Part shown: positions 47,545 to 56,067 of the stretch, piece after piece
Layout of the letters: each line of letters begins with the position of its first letter
Numbering within the stretch: position 1 is the first letter of the stretch
From: Humibacillus xanthopallidus
Lineage (GTDB): Bacteria; Actinomycetota; Actinomycetes; Actinomycetales; Dermatophilaceae
Direction of reading: 5' to 3'
NCBI RefSeq assembly: GCF_006716675.1
Contig: NZ_VFPM01000002.1
Coordinates: 434,001 to 498,000, forward strand
DNA length: 64,000 bases
The notes under the pieces: generated by a model
What the model was told of the DNA's origin: nothing
What the model saw: only the letters and a program-made list of their open reading frames with translations
Database searches by the model: none
Translations under genes and position numbers: made by a program

Positions 47545-48368
47545 CGCGCACGGAGGTGCCCGAGGCCTTCGACGAGGTGGCAGACCGCTACGACCTCATG
47601 GTGGGCATGAGCCCGGGCTACCACGCGCAGCTGAGGGCCTCGGCCGATGCGCTCCTCGACGCCGTCCCCGATGTCGCCGCGCCGCGGGCATCGTCGGCAC
47701 CGTCGGCACCGGACACATCCTCGCTGTCAGCGACTGCCTCGTTGCGTCTGCTCGATCTCGGTTGCGGCTCGGGCGCCTCGACCCGCGCGCTCGTCGAGTC
47801 GGTGCGTCGCCACGCGGCGCCGGGCGCCCGCACGACGGCCCGGCCGGCGGCGGTCCTCGCCGTCGACGGCTCGGCCGGCATGCTCGACGCGGCGCGCAGC
47901 AAGGCCTGGCCGTCATGGGTCGCGTTCGCGCAGGGCCGGGCCGAGGACCTCGCCGACCAGTTGGAGCTGGCCGACGCGCGCGCCGCGGGCGGCCTCGACG
48001 GGGTGCTCGCGGCATACCTCGTGCGCAACGTGCCGGATCGCGACGCCGTCGTCGCGGCGATCCGCGACGAGCTCCGCCCGGGCGGCGTCGTCGCCCTGCA
48101 CGACTACTCCGTGCGCGGACGCCCCGTGTCGACGGCGCTGTGGACGGCGATGTGCTGGGGCATCATCATCCCGCTGGGCTGGCTGACCTCACGGCGCACG
48201 CGCCTCTACCGCTACCTGTGGCGCAGCGTGCTCGACATGGACTCCACCGCCCAGCTCGAGGAGCGGCTGCGGCGCGCGGGCTTCGTCGACGTGACGACGC
48301 TCCACGCGAGCGGCTGGCAGCGCGGCATCGTGCACACGGTGGTCGGTCGCCGGCCGGTCGGCGCATGA
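47526..48368 (+). CDS. SAM-dependent methyltransferase in the carotenoid locus (CrtT-like)
   Basis: A class I methyltransferase of 280 residues. Motif I, LRLLDLGCGSGASTRAL, binds SAM; motif II is in VLAVDGSAGMLDAAR; the later LVRNVPDRDAVVAAI and PGGVVALHDYSV match the UbiE/MenG branch. Its place between crtYd and crtU mirrors the crtY-crtT-crtU order of Streptomyces griseus, so a carotenoid-related methyl transfer is likely. The start is uncertain: TTG 47526 has GAGGAGG four bases upstream; GTG 47541 is an alternative. It overlaps both neighbours. Confidence 0.78.
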   Translation: MDAGQVTRTEVPEAFDEVADRYDLMVGMSPGYHAQLRASADALLDAVPDVAAPRASSAPSAPDTSSLSATASLRLLDLGCGSGASTRALVESVRRHAAPGARTTARPAAVLAVDGSAGMLDAARSKAWPSWVAFAQGRAEDLADQLELADARAAGGLDGVLAAYLVRNVPDRDAVVAAIRDELRPGGVVALHDYSVRGRPVSTALWTAMCWGIIIPLGWLTSRRTRLYRYLWRSVLDMDSTAQLEERLRRAGFVDVTTLHASGWQRGIVHTVVGRRPVGA

Positions 48369-49957
48369 GCCCACGCAGCGGCCGCCCCGGCATGTCACGC
48401 CTCCCCGGCCGCGCCCGCTGGACGCCCGGCCTCGACCCCCGTGCCGAGCGCCATGCCCCTCGTCCGCCGGCTGCTGCGCCAGACCCGGATCCGTCGCCCG
48501 TCGTCGTCGTCGGGGGCGGCATCGCCGGACTCGCTGCTGCGACAGGGCTTTCCGAGCGTGGCGTGCCCGTGGTGCTCGTCGAGCGCGAGGCGACGCTCGG
48601 CGGTCGCGTGCGTTCGTGGCCGGTGGAGTCCGATCGCGGGGAGCCGCTCTCGATGAGCCGCGGCTTCCACGCCTTCTTCCGGCAGTACTACAACCTCCGC
48701 GCGCTGCTGCGCCGCACCGACCCAGCCCTCGAGCGGCTCGTCGCGGTGCCCGACTACCCGCTGACGCTCGCTGACGGCCCGACCGACTCCTTCGCGCGCA
48801 TCCCGCGCACGCCTCCCCTCAGCATCGCGGCGTTCGTGGCCCAGAGCCCGAGCTTCCCCGTGAGCGCCCTGCGCAACGTCGACGTCGGCGCCGCGCTCGG
48901 GCTGCTCGACGTCGAGTTCCCCGAGACGTATGCCGCCTACGACGGGGTGAGCGCCGCCGACGTGCTCGACCGGCTTCGCTTCCCCGAGCAGGCGCGTCAC
49001 CTGGCCCTCGAGGTCTTCGCCCGCAGCTTCTTCGCCGACCCGCGCGACTTCTCCGGCGGCGAGCTCGTCGCGATGTTCCACACCTACTTCACCGGCTCCG
49101 CCGAGGGGCTGCTCTTCGACGTGCCCGCCGCCGACTACGACAGCGCACTGTGGGCCCCGCTCGGCTCCCACCTCGCGGGTCTCGGGGTCGACGTGCGCAC
49201 GGGCACGGAGGTGGCTGCCCTCGAGAGCGGGCCGGACGGCATACGGGTGCGGCTCGGCGACGGCTCGACGCTGGCTGCGGGTGGCGTCGTGCTCGCGACC
49301 GACCGCGAGCCGCTGCAGCGGATCGTCGCCGGTGCGCCGTGGCTCGGGGACGCGGCGTGGCGTGACGCGCTCGCCCGGCAGCGCATCGCGCCCTCCTTTG
49401 CGGTGTGGCGTCAGTGGCTGGATCGGCCCGCGGCACCAGGGAGCCCGCTCTTCCTCGGAACCAGCGGCTACGGTCCGCTCGACAACGTCACCTTCGTCGA
49501 CCAGATGGAAACGGGAGCGTCGACGTGGGCCGCGCGCACGGGCGGGTGCGTCGTCGAGCTGCACGCGTATGCCGTGCCCGACGGCACCGACGACAGTGAC
49601 CTGCGCGCCGAGCTGAGTCGCCAGCTGCACCGGCTCCACCCGGAGCTGTCCGGGGCGGCCGTGCTGCACGAGGAGTGGCTGCTCGCCCGCGACTGCCCCC
49701 TGGCCGGCACCGACCCCTGGGCGGAGCGGCCGGGCGTCGTCACCCCCGACCCGCGGGTCGTGCTCGCCGGCGACGGCGTGCGCTGCGAGCATCCCGTGGC
49801 GCTCATGGAGCGGGCCGCGACGACCGGGTGGATGGCCGCCAACGAGCTGCTCGCCCGGCGGGGCCTGCCCGGCCACGACCTCTGGACGGTGCCCACCCGC
49901 GGACGCGGACGAGGCGCCGCCCACGCCGCCCGTCGCCTCCTCGGCGCACACCCCTGA
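48365..49957 (+). CDS. crtU: Carotenoid aromatic-ring synthase (CrtU-like desaturase/methyltransferase)
   Basis: A 530-residue FAD-dependent enzyme. After a Pro/Arg-rich leader of about 44 residues comes VVVVGGGIAGLAAATGLSER and the acidic VLVEREATLGGR. The segment MSRGFHAFFRQYYNLRALLR is typical of CrtU/CruE proteins, which desaturate the beta-ring and shift a methyl group to form aromatic phi or chi end groups. The C-terminal FAD contact is VVLAGDGVRCEHPVALMERA. With the cyclase it predicts isorenieratene. ATG 48365 overlaps the methyltransferase stop codon. Confidence 0.8.
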   Translation: MSPRSGRPGMSRLPGRARWTPGLDPRAERHAPRPPAAAPDPDPSPVVVVGGGIAGLAAATGLSERGVPVVLVEREATLGGRVRSWPVESDRGEPLSMSRGFHAFFRQYYNLRALLRRTDPALERLVAVPDYPLTLADGPTDSFARIPRTPPLSIAAFVAQSPSFPVSALRNVDVGAALGLLDVEFPETYAAYDGVSAADVLDRLRFPEQARHLALEVFARSFFADPRDFSGGELVAMFHTYFTGSAEGLLFDVPAADYDSALWAPLGSHLAGLGVDVRTGTEVAALESGPDGIRVRLGDGSTLAAGGVVLATDREPLQRIVAGAPWLGDAAWRDALARQRIAPSFAVWRQWLDRPAAPGSPLFLGTSGYGPLDNVTFVDQMETGASTWAARTGGCVVELHAYAVPDGTDDSDLRAELSRQLHRLHPELSGAAVLHEEWLLARDCPLAGTDPWAERPGVVTPDPRVVLAGDGVRCEHPVALMERAATTGWMAANELLARRGLPGHDLWTVPTRGRGRGAAHAARRLLGAHP

Positions 49958-49960
49958 CCC

Positions 49961-50045
49961 GATCGAGAGAGCAGTCCGTCGGCAAGACCGATCGAAAGAG
50001 CAGTCCGTCAGCAAGACCGATCGAAAGAGCAGTTCGTCGGCTGCC
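49961..50045. repeat. Three tandem 29-bp repeats after crtU
   Basis: GATCGA(g/a)AGAGCAG units start at 49961, 49990 and 50019. Copies 1 and 2 are 29 bp and differ at two positions; copy 3 diverges in its last bases. The first 23 bases match the arm of the hairpin at 58246-58297 with few changes, so this is a dispersed repeat family. There are no spacers, so it is not a CRISPR array. Confidence 0.85.
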
Positions 50046-50063
50046 GCGCGCGTGAGCCGACGT

Positions 50064-50102
50064 AGGGAGGGCCACCGGCACCCGGTGCCGGTGGCCCTCC
50101 CT
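50064..50102. terminator. Strong hairpin terminator between convergent carotenoid operons
   Basis: A perfect 18-bp stem (50064-50081 with 50085-50102) closes on a three-base loop. It lies between the crtU stop (49957) and the stop of the Rieske gene (50120) and should end both transcripts. Confidence 0.85.
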
Positions 50103-50119
50103 CGTGGGGCTGGTGGCCG

Positions 50120-51160
50120 TCAGGTGCCGTAGGACTCGCCGCGGTCGCGCAGCAGCCAGCGACGCTCTGCGTATGCCATGTCGTCCACCCAGAGCTGGCG
50201 CGCCGTCGATGCCACCGCGGGGCGGATGAGACGCGCGGCGGCCCGAGCGAGCGCGAAGCCCTGACGGTCGGAGTGCGCGATCGTCGCCTCGGTCATGACG
50301 GTGCACGGCCGGCCCGAGCGGTCGTGGCCGATGAGCGTGGCATGGGTCTCGACGACGCTGCCTGCGCCTTCGCCCTCGACGATCGTCATGACGATGGTGC
50401 GCGCGTCGGGGCAGGCGAACTCGGCGCGCACCGGGACCCCCCACGTGCGGCTGACGCGGAAGGCGACGTCGACGACGAGGCGGTCGTCGGTCGAGGCGGC
50501 GTCGTCGACCGTGAGGTGGCTGAAGGCGTACGGGTGGTACCACGTGCCGTGCCAGGGATCGAGGCGGTTGGCGATGACGTCGGCGGGCTCGCAGACGCCG
50601 CGCACGGTGATGACGGTCGCGAACGACTGCTCAACCGGCGGTCGCACCGTGAGCGTCGGTGCGACAGTGGGCGTCTCGCCCTCGGTCGGCAGCTGCACCC
50701 AGAGCAGCACCCCGTCGTCGTGGGCCGGGAAGGTGAGCCAGTCGCGCCGCACACCCGGGCCGAGGGCGAGCCCGTGCCAGCGGCAGTAGACCTGGCCGTG
50801 CATCACCTCACAGTCCTCGAGCAGTGCGCCGAGGTGCGGGCAGGCGCCGGGCCCGGCGAGCAGGCCACCGTCCTCACCCCGCCAGAGCACGACCTCGCGG
50901 TCGTCGACCGTGCGGGTCACCGACCGCGTCGGACCGAGGTCGGAGGAGGCGCCGACGACGTGCCAGCCGCCGGGGTCGCGCTGCTGGGCGTCGAGGAACG
51001 AACGCCGGATGCGGGCCGGCCGAGCCTCTCGCCAGGTGCCGGCGAGGCGGTCGCGCGGCTCGGCAGGCATGCGCCGCAAGGGGTTGATCGGCCGGCGAGC
51101 AGGATCGGCGGCGCCGCGGCCGGTGTCGGGAGCGGCTCGGAGGAGGGAGCGCAGGCTCAT
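50120..51160 (-). CDS. Rieske [2Fe-2S] protein in the carotenoid locus (DUF5914-like)
   Basis: A 346-residue cytosolic protein. The Rieske cluster ligands are visible as CPHLGALLEDCEV and CRWHGL (C-x-H and C-x-x-H). The C-terminal two-thirds resemble the catalytic or ligand domain of DUF5914 proteins associated with carotenoid clusters, lacking a clear mononuclear iron triad by eye. It may be an electron carrier or oxygenase acting on the aromatic carotenoid. It overlaps crtB by four bases (ATGA) and is last in the minus-strand crtE-crtI-crtB operon. Confidence 0.82.
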   Translation of the reverse strand: MSLRSLLRAAPDTGRGAADPARRPINPLRRMPAEPRDRLAGTWREARPARIRRSFLDAQQRDPGGWHVVGASSDLGPTRSVTRTVDDREVVLWRGEDGGLLAGPGACPHLGALLEDCEVMHGQVYCRWHGLALGPGVRRDWLTFPAHDDGVLLWVQLPTEGETPTVAPTLTVRPPVEQSFATVITVRGVCEPADVIANRLDPWHGTWYHPYAFSHLTVDDAASTDDRLVVDVAFRVSRTWGVPVRAEFACPDARTIVMTIVEGEGAGSVVETHATLIGHDRSGRPCTVMTEATIAHSDRQGFALARAAARLIRPAVASTARQLWVDDMAYAERRWLLRDRGESYGT

Positions 51161-52062
51161 GAGGTGACCACCCCTTGCTTTGTGGGTCCGAGGATGAGGA
51201 CGCGGGTGCTGAGCGCCGCCTTGTGCCACGTCGGCACTCGCGCGCGTCCGGAGAAGACGTCGTAGTCGCGGGCCTCGATGCGGTCGAGGATGCGGGCATA
51301 GAGGGTGCGCGCCGCAGACACGCACCGCGCCGACGACGGAGGGAGCAGCGGTATGCCGCGGTCGGCCTCGACGTAGAGCGCGCGGTTGCGCTCGATCTCG
51401 AAGCGCATGAGCTCGCGCCACGCGGCGTCGACCCGCCGCGCGTGCGGGTCGGCACCGAACCGGCGGAGGTCCTCCTGCGGCACGTAGACACGTCCGCGGT
51501 CGAGGTCCTCGCCGATGTCGCGCAGGAAGTTCGTCAGCTGGAAGGCCTGACCCAGTGCACGCGCCGGGCCGAGCGCATCGGGGGAGAGCGGGCGCAGGAC
51601 GGGCAGCATCATCTCGCCGATGACGGCGGCCGAGCCGTCCATGTAGCCGAGGAGGTCGTCCCACGTCTCGTAGGTCGTCTGCGTGAGGTCTTGAGCCATC
51701 GCGCCGAAGAAGCGGTCGAAGCACTCGTCGGCGATGCCGCACGTGCGCACGCTGTGCGCCACCGCGGCGATGACGGGGTCCTGCGTCGGTGCGCCCGCGG
51801 TCACCTCACGGAAGTGCTCTGCGAAGCGGTGCAGCCGCTCCGTCGTGTCGGCGACCTGGACCGCGCCGGTCGCTCCCGGGGCGTCGACGATGTCGTCGGC
51901 GAGGCGGCAGAGGGCATAGACGGCATACACGTGACGACGCCGCTCGCGCGGCAGGAGGATCGTGCCCCAGTAGTAGGTCGTGCCGTGCTGCCGGGTGATC
52001 CGCGCGCAGACCCGGTAGCCCTCGGCGACCTGCTCGGTCACGGTGTCGTCGACGGTGCTCAC
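51157..52062 (-). CDS. crtB: Phytoene synthase
   Basis: A 301-residue isoprenoid synthase that joins two geranylgeranyl diphosphates into phytoene. Both Asp-rich motifs are present: ADDIVDAP in the first half and FLRDIGEDLDRGRVYVP in the second, with YVYAVYALCRL-type residues before the first (YAVYALCRLADD). The GTG start at 52062 overlaps the crtI stop by four bases. It acts at the membrane surface directly after CrtE and before CrtI. Confidence 0.93.
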   Translation of the reverse strand: MSTVDDTVTEQVAEGYRVCARITRQHGTTYYWGTILLPRERRRHVYAVYALCRLADDIVDAPGATGAVQVADTTERLHRFAEHFREVTAGAPTQDPVIAAVAHSVRTCGIADECFDRFFGAMAQDLTQTTYETWDDLLGYMDGSAAVIGEMMLPVLRPLSPDALGPARALGQAFQLTNFLRDIGEDLDRGRVYVPQEDLRRFGADPHARRVDAAWRELMRFEIERNRALYVEADRGIPLLPPSSARCVSAARTLYARILDRIEARDYDVFSGRARVPTWHKAALSTRVLILGPTKQGVVTS

Positions 52063-53624
52063 GCCACGCTCCCGCCCCGTCCGCCAGCCGTGTGCGGTGA
52101 CCCGGCCGCTGCGCCCGTCTGCGCCGCGCCGGTGCGGCCGAGACCGCGACGGGCTGGGGCCGGAAGGTAGTCGTCGACGCGGTCGGCCGCCAGCTTGCCG
52201 CTCACGAGCACCATCGGCACCCCGACGCCGGGCACGGTGCCCGATCCGGCGAAGACGAGCCCGGGCACGCGACGCTCGAGGTTGCCCGGCCGGAACGGGC
52301 CGGTCTGACCGAAGGTGTGCGCGAGCGCGAAGGGCGTGCCCTGGTGCATGCCGAGGTCGCGCCACTCGAGCGGGGTCATGAGGTGGTCGGTGACGATGTC
52401 GGTCGGGTAGCCGAAGGTGTCGAGGAAGTTCGTGAGCCGCTCGGCCATCTGCGGGCGGGTGGTGTCCCAGTCGACGGTGCCGGTGAGGTTGGGCACCGGC
52501 TCGAGGACGTAGAGCGTCGAGCAGCCGTCGGGGGCCAGGCTCGGATCCGTGACCGTGGGCACCGTGACGAGCCGTGACGGGTCCGGCATGAGGCTGCGGT
52601 CGTCGATGAGGGCCTTGAAGCTGCCGACCCAGTCGTCACCGAAGTGGATGTTGTGGTGGGCGGTGCCGTCGACGGGGAGTCCTCGGGCTCCGACGTGCCA
52701 CACGACGGCCGAGGGGGAGTAGGTGCCCGAGCGCACTGCGCGTGGGGGCCGCAGCTGGGGCAGCAGCCGGTCGTAGGCCGTGGGCAGGTCGAGGGTGCAC
52801 ACGACGGCGTCGGCGCGCAGCTGCTCGCCGGACTCGAGGGCGACACCGCTCACCGCTCCACGGCGGTCGAGCAGCAGGCGCTCGACCGTTGCTCCGTAGT
52901 GCTGCTCGACGCCGGCAGCGGCGGCCGCGGACGCGAGTGCCGCCGGCACGGCGTCCATGCCGCCCTGCGGGAACCACACGCCCTCGATGGAGTCCATGTA
53001 GGTGATGACGGCGTAGAGCGCGAGCGCGTCCTCGGGCGACAGCCCGGCATACAGCGCCTGGAACGAGAAGAGACGGTGCAGTCGCTCGTCGTCGAACCAC
53101 CCGCGCACGACGGGGCCGAGCCGGCGAAAACCACCGAGCCGCAGGAGCGTTGCTGCTGCTCGCGGTGAGGAGGCAAGCCCCAGAGGGGAGTCGAAGTTGT
53201 GGTCGATGAAGTGCGGCATCTCGACCTCGTAGAGGCGCTTCAGCCACGCCGCGAAGCGGGGGAACGCCTCTGCGTCCTTGGGGCCGCACGTGCGCGCGAT
53301 CTCGTCGCGCATCGCCTCGATGCCGTGCCGCACGTGGATCGTCGACCCGTCGGCGTAGACGGCGCGGTAGGCCGGGTCGAGCAGCGTCATGGGCAGCTCG
53401 GCCTCGATCGTCGTGCCGACGGCACGCAGCGCGTCGTCGACGAGACCGGGCATCGTCATGACGGTGGGCCCGGTGTCGAAGACGAAGCCCTCCTGCCGGC
53501 GACGCAGGCCGCGGCCCCCGGGGAGGTCGTGCCGCTCGACGAGCGTCACCTCGTGGCCCCGACCGGCGAGGTGGCAGGCGGCGGAGAGGCCCGACAGGCC
53601 GGCTCCGATGACGATGACGCTCAT
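52059..53624 (-). CDS. crtI: Phytoene desaturase
   Basis: A 521-residue FAD enzyme that desaturates phytoene to lycopene. The N-terminal motif is VIVIGAGLSGLSAACHLAGR, followed by HDLPGGRGLRRRQEGFVFDT, and the C-terminal bacterial-type desaturase signature is LVFAGSGTVPGVGVPMVLVS. The 35-residue C-terminal extension is Ala/Gly-rich. ATG 53624 overlaps the crtE stop. With crtE and crtB it supplies lycopene to the cyclase encoded on the opposite strand. Confidence 0.93.
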   Translation of the reverse strand: MSVIVIGAGLSGLSAACHLAGRGHEVTLVERHDLPGGRGLRRRQEGFVFDTGPTVMTMPGLVDDALRAVGTTIEAELPMTLLDPAYRAVYADGSTIHVRHGIEAMRDEIARTCGPKDAEAFPRFAAWLKRLYEVEMPHFIDHNFDSPLGLASSPRAAATLLRLGGFRRLGPVVRGWFDDERLHRLFSFQALYAGLSPEDALALYAVITYMDSIEGVWFPQGGMDAVPAALASAAAAAGVEQHYGATVERLLLDRRGAVSGVALESGEQLRADAVVCTLDLPTAYDRLLPQLRPPRAVRSGTYSPSAVVWHVGARGLPVDGTAHHNIHFGDDWVGSFKALIDDRSLMPDPSRLVTVPTVTDPSLAPDGCSTLYVLEPVPNLTGTVDWDTTRPQMAERLTNFLDTFGYPTDIVTDHLMTPLEWRDLGMHQGTPFALAHTFGQTGPFRPGNLERRVPGLVFAGSGTVPGVGVPMVLVSGKLAADRVDDYLPAPARRGLGRTGAAQTGAAAGSPHTAGGRGGSVA

Positions 53625-54766
53625 GCGTCCCTCCAGGCGATCGATCGGGCGAGCGACCGCAGGGCGTCCGCCCCCTTGGGGTCGAGGTCGACGTGGTCGA
53701 GTGCGGTGAGGGCGAGCTCGACCTCGCGGGTGATGCGTTGCTCGGCCTGGTCGAGGACCCCGGCATCGAGCATGAGCTGCTGGAGCACACCGACGTCGGA
53801 GTCCGTGATGACCGAACGGTGGCCGAGGTAGCGCTCGGCGACGTCGTCGGGCAGGAGACGCCGTGCCTCGGCGAGCAGGACGGTCGCCTTGCCGCGGAGC
53901 AGGTCGTCGCCGACGGGCTTGCCGGTGCGGGCCGGGTCGCCCCAGATCCCGAGCACGTCGTCACGCAGGGCGAAGGCCTCGCCGAGGTGCCCCCCGAAGG
54001 TCTCGAGCGCGGCGAGGGTGTCGGCCTCGGCCCGCGCGGCGAGGGCTCCGAGCAGGAGTGGCCGTTGCACGGTGTACGCACCTGACTTGAGCCGCGCCAC
54101 CCGGCGGGCCTGGGCGAGGTCGCGACGGCGGGCGGCGGCGCCGGTGACGTCGAGCAGCTGGCCCTGCACGAGCTCGCGGAGCATGTCGGCCCAGGCACGT
54201 TGGAGGGGGGCGTCGAGGCTTGCCGTCAGGACCCAGGACTCCGTGAGAGCGAGGTCGCCGAAGAGGATGGCGATGCTGTCGCCGAAGAGCGCCGGGTCGC
54301 CGAGCGCGCCTGCGGCCGTGTGCTCCTCGGCTGCCTCGACATGCGTCGTGGGGCGCCCCCGGCGCGAGTCCGAGCGGTCCATCACGTCGTCGTGCACGAG
54401 CGCGAAGAGGTGGACGAGCTCGAGGGCTGCGCACACCGTCACGGTGTCGTCGCGGCCCACGCCTCGGGCGGGACCGCCGGCACTCACCCACCCCCAGTGG
54501 CACATGACGGGACGCAGCCGCTTGCCCGTGGCGGGCAGCAGCCAGCCTCTCAGGTGCTCTGGGAGGTCGGTGCGCAGCACGTCGGCAGCCTCAGGGCATC
54601 GGGCCCGCCACTGCCGCTCGAGCTCGACGCAGACGCGGTCCAGCACGAGATCCGTGCGACGCAGGGTCTCGTCACAGTCCGGCACGTCGGCCTGCACGTC
54701 GCTCGCCCAGCTCGCGACGAGGACCTCGTCGTCGTTGGCGGTCGGGGCGGGCCGATGTGGACTCAT
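53621..54766 (-). CDS. crtE: Geranylgeranyl diphosphate synthase (polyprenyl synthetase)
   Basis: A 381-residue prenyltransferase. The first Asp-rich motif is LVHDDVMDRSDSRRG and the second is FALRDDVLGIWGDPARTGKP, typical of actinobacterial GGPP synthases. GKRLRPVM is the usual GKxxRP substrate site. The start ATG 54766 has AGGAGCG upstream. It is first in the crtE-crtI-crtB-Rieske operon, all genes overlapping by four bases, and idi lies about 100 bp further upstream on the same strand. Confidence 0.92.
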   Translation of the reverse strand: MSPHRPAPTANDDEVLVASWASDVQADVPDCDETLRRTDLVLDRVCVELERQWRARCPEAADVLRTDLPEHLRGWLLPATGKRLRPVMCHWGWVSAGGPARGVGRDDTVTVCAALELVHLFALVHDDVMDRSDSRRGRPTTHVEAAEEHTAAGALGDPALFGDSIAILFGDLALTESWVLTASLDAPLQRAWADMLRELVQGQLLDVTGAAARRRDLAQARRVARLKSGAYTVQRPLLLGALAARAEADTLAALETFGGHLGEAFALRDDVLGIWGDPARTGKPVGDDLLRGKATVLLAEARRLLPDDVAERYLGHRSVITDSDVGVLQQLMLDAGVLDQAEQRITREVELALTALDHVDLDPKGADALRSLARSIAWRDA

Positions 54767-54869
54767 GTCGCTCCTGGCTGATCGGCGGTGGGGCATGGGC
54801 GAGGCGTCGCGGGCTGTGGGGTGCAGCCGGCGGCGCCTCGGGGCCAGTGGGCTCTCACCTTGGGTCACA

Positions 54870-55508
54870 TCAGCCCCAGCGATCAAGAAGTTGTCCAACG
54901 TTGGTGGTGGGAGCAGCCACGAGCGGTGGCCGCAGAGCCGCCGGCAGCAGGTCGGGGGAGGCGTCGGGCCACGTGCGCGGGGCACCGAGGGACTCGAGCT
55001 GGGCGACCTGCTCGCGGCACCAGACCGAGACCTCCCGGCCGCCTGCGATGGAGGCGAGGACGTCGTCCCACGGCTCCCAGGCCCATTCCGCGACCTCGAC
55101 CGGCCGCGGCTGCAGCGGCTGCTCCCGGTCGACGTGCACGGCGAGGACCGGGCACAGCTCGAGCTCGACGACGCCGGCCATCTCGGCGCGGTAGCGAAAG
55201 CCCGGCAGTACGAGGCGTGGCTCGCCCACCTCGAGACCCAGCTCGTCGGCGGCGCGCCGCCGGACGGCATACGGCAGCGGCTCACCGGGGGCGGGGTGGC
55301 CGCAGAACGAGTTGGTCCACACGCCGGGGAAGGTGCGCTTGTCGTGGGCGCGGCGCGTCACGAGCAGGTTGTCGTCGGCGTCGAAGACGTAGCACGAGAA
55401 GCCGAGGTGCAGCGGAGTGTGCAGCCCGTGGACGGTCGCCTTCGGGGCCGTGCCGAGCACGCTCCCGTCCTCGGCGACGAGCACGACCTGCTCGTCCTCG
55501 CTGCCCAC
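54870..55508 (-). CDS. idi: Isopentenyl-diphosphate delta-isomerase, type I
   Basis: A Nudix-fold enzyme of about 212 residues that interconverts IPP and DMAPP, feeding crtE. Key parts are TPLHLGFSCYVFD, the active-site Cys in TNSFCGHPAPGE, RRRAADELGL in the Nudix helix and the catalytic Glu in VVELELCPVL. I chose GTG 55508, eight bases after GAGGAG; GTG 55511 is equally possible. A TTG further upstream (55544) is open but lacks a ribosome site. It shares its upstream region with the SRPBCC/TetR pair and the palindrome at 55627-55654. Confidence 0.88.
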   Translation of the reverse strand: MGSEDEQVVLVAEDGSVLGTAPKATVHGLHTPLHLGFSCYVFDADDNLLVTRRAHDKRTFPGVWTNSFCGHPAPGEPLPYAVRRRAADELGLEVGEPRLVLPGFRYRAEMAGVVELELCPVLAVHVDREQPLQPRPVEVAEWAWEPWDDVLASIAGGREVSVWCREQVAQLESLGAPRTWPDASPDLLPAALRPPLVAAPTTNVGQLLDRWG

Positions 55509-55626
55509 CACGTGCGCTCCTCGGCTAGAGACATGACTGGTCAACCGGGCGGCGACCTTGGCGCAAGGCTAACCAGAGGCCGCGCCCGCCGCACCACCCA
55601 CTGCCGAACCGGGCACGCTCGCGTCC

Positions 55627-55654
55627 CGATCATGTATCATCTGATACATGATCG
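55627..55654. promoter_or_regulatory. Perfect 28-bp palindromic operator
   Basis: The arms CGATCATGTATCA and TGATACATGATCG flank a two-base centre with no mismatch. The start codon of the SRPBCC gene (55648) lies inside the right arm, so a bound protein would block both transcription and early translation. The TetR-family protein encoded two genes on is the likely ligand. The site lies about 120 bp upstream of idi and could also affect it. Confidence 0.75.
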
Positions 55655-56067
55655 CCGCCTCATCGATGAGCAGCGCGGCCCCCGAGCGCCTCTGGCTCGT
55701 CGTCAGCGAGGTGGAGCGGTGGGGCGAGCGTCTCCCGACGTTCACGTCGGTGCGGGCGCTGGAGCCGTGGCGTGCCGTCGGGGTCGGGTCGCGCTTCGAG
55801 GTCAGACAGCCCGGGCTGCCGAGCGCGACCTACGAGATGACGGCCTGGGAGCCCGGCCGCAGCTTCACCTGGGTCGCCCGTTCGCGGGGGGTCGTCACCA
55901 CCGCGACGCACACGGTCGGCGCCAGCGAGGGTGGGTCGACCGTCGACCTCGCCCTCGACTGGAGCGGTCCCCTCGCTGCGGTGATCCGGCTGCTGCTCGG
56001 CCGCAAGTCCCAGCGCATGGTCGAGTCGGAGGCCACGACGATGTGCCAGCTCGCGGAGCGGGAGTGA
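55648..56067 (+). CDS. SRPBCC-family ligand-binding protein
   Basis: A 139-residue protein with the START/polyketide cyclase-like fold: an initial strand IAASSMSSAAPERLWLVVSE, a central GSRFEVRQPGLP and WEPGRSFTWVARS, and a C-terminal long helix with KSQRMVESEATTMCQ. No catalytic motif is defined in this family; a hydrophobic ligand is expected. The start codon lies inside a palindrome, suggesting a leaderless or very short-leader transcript. The stop overlaps the TetR gene (GTGA). Confidence 0.75.
   Translation: MIAASSMSSAAPERLWLVVSEVERWGERLPTFTSVRALEPWRAVGVGSRFEVRQPGLPSATYEMTAWEPGRSFTWVARSRGVVTTATHTVGASEGGSTVDLALDWSGPLAAVIRLLLGRKSQRMVESEATTMCQLAERE

Noticed and set aside
49961..50045. CRISPR array
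   Set aside because: Only three units stand directly end to end with no unique spacers, and no cas genes are present.
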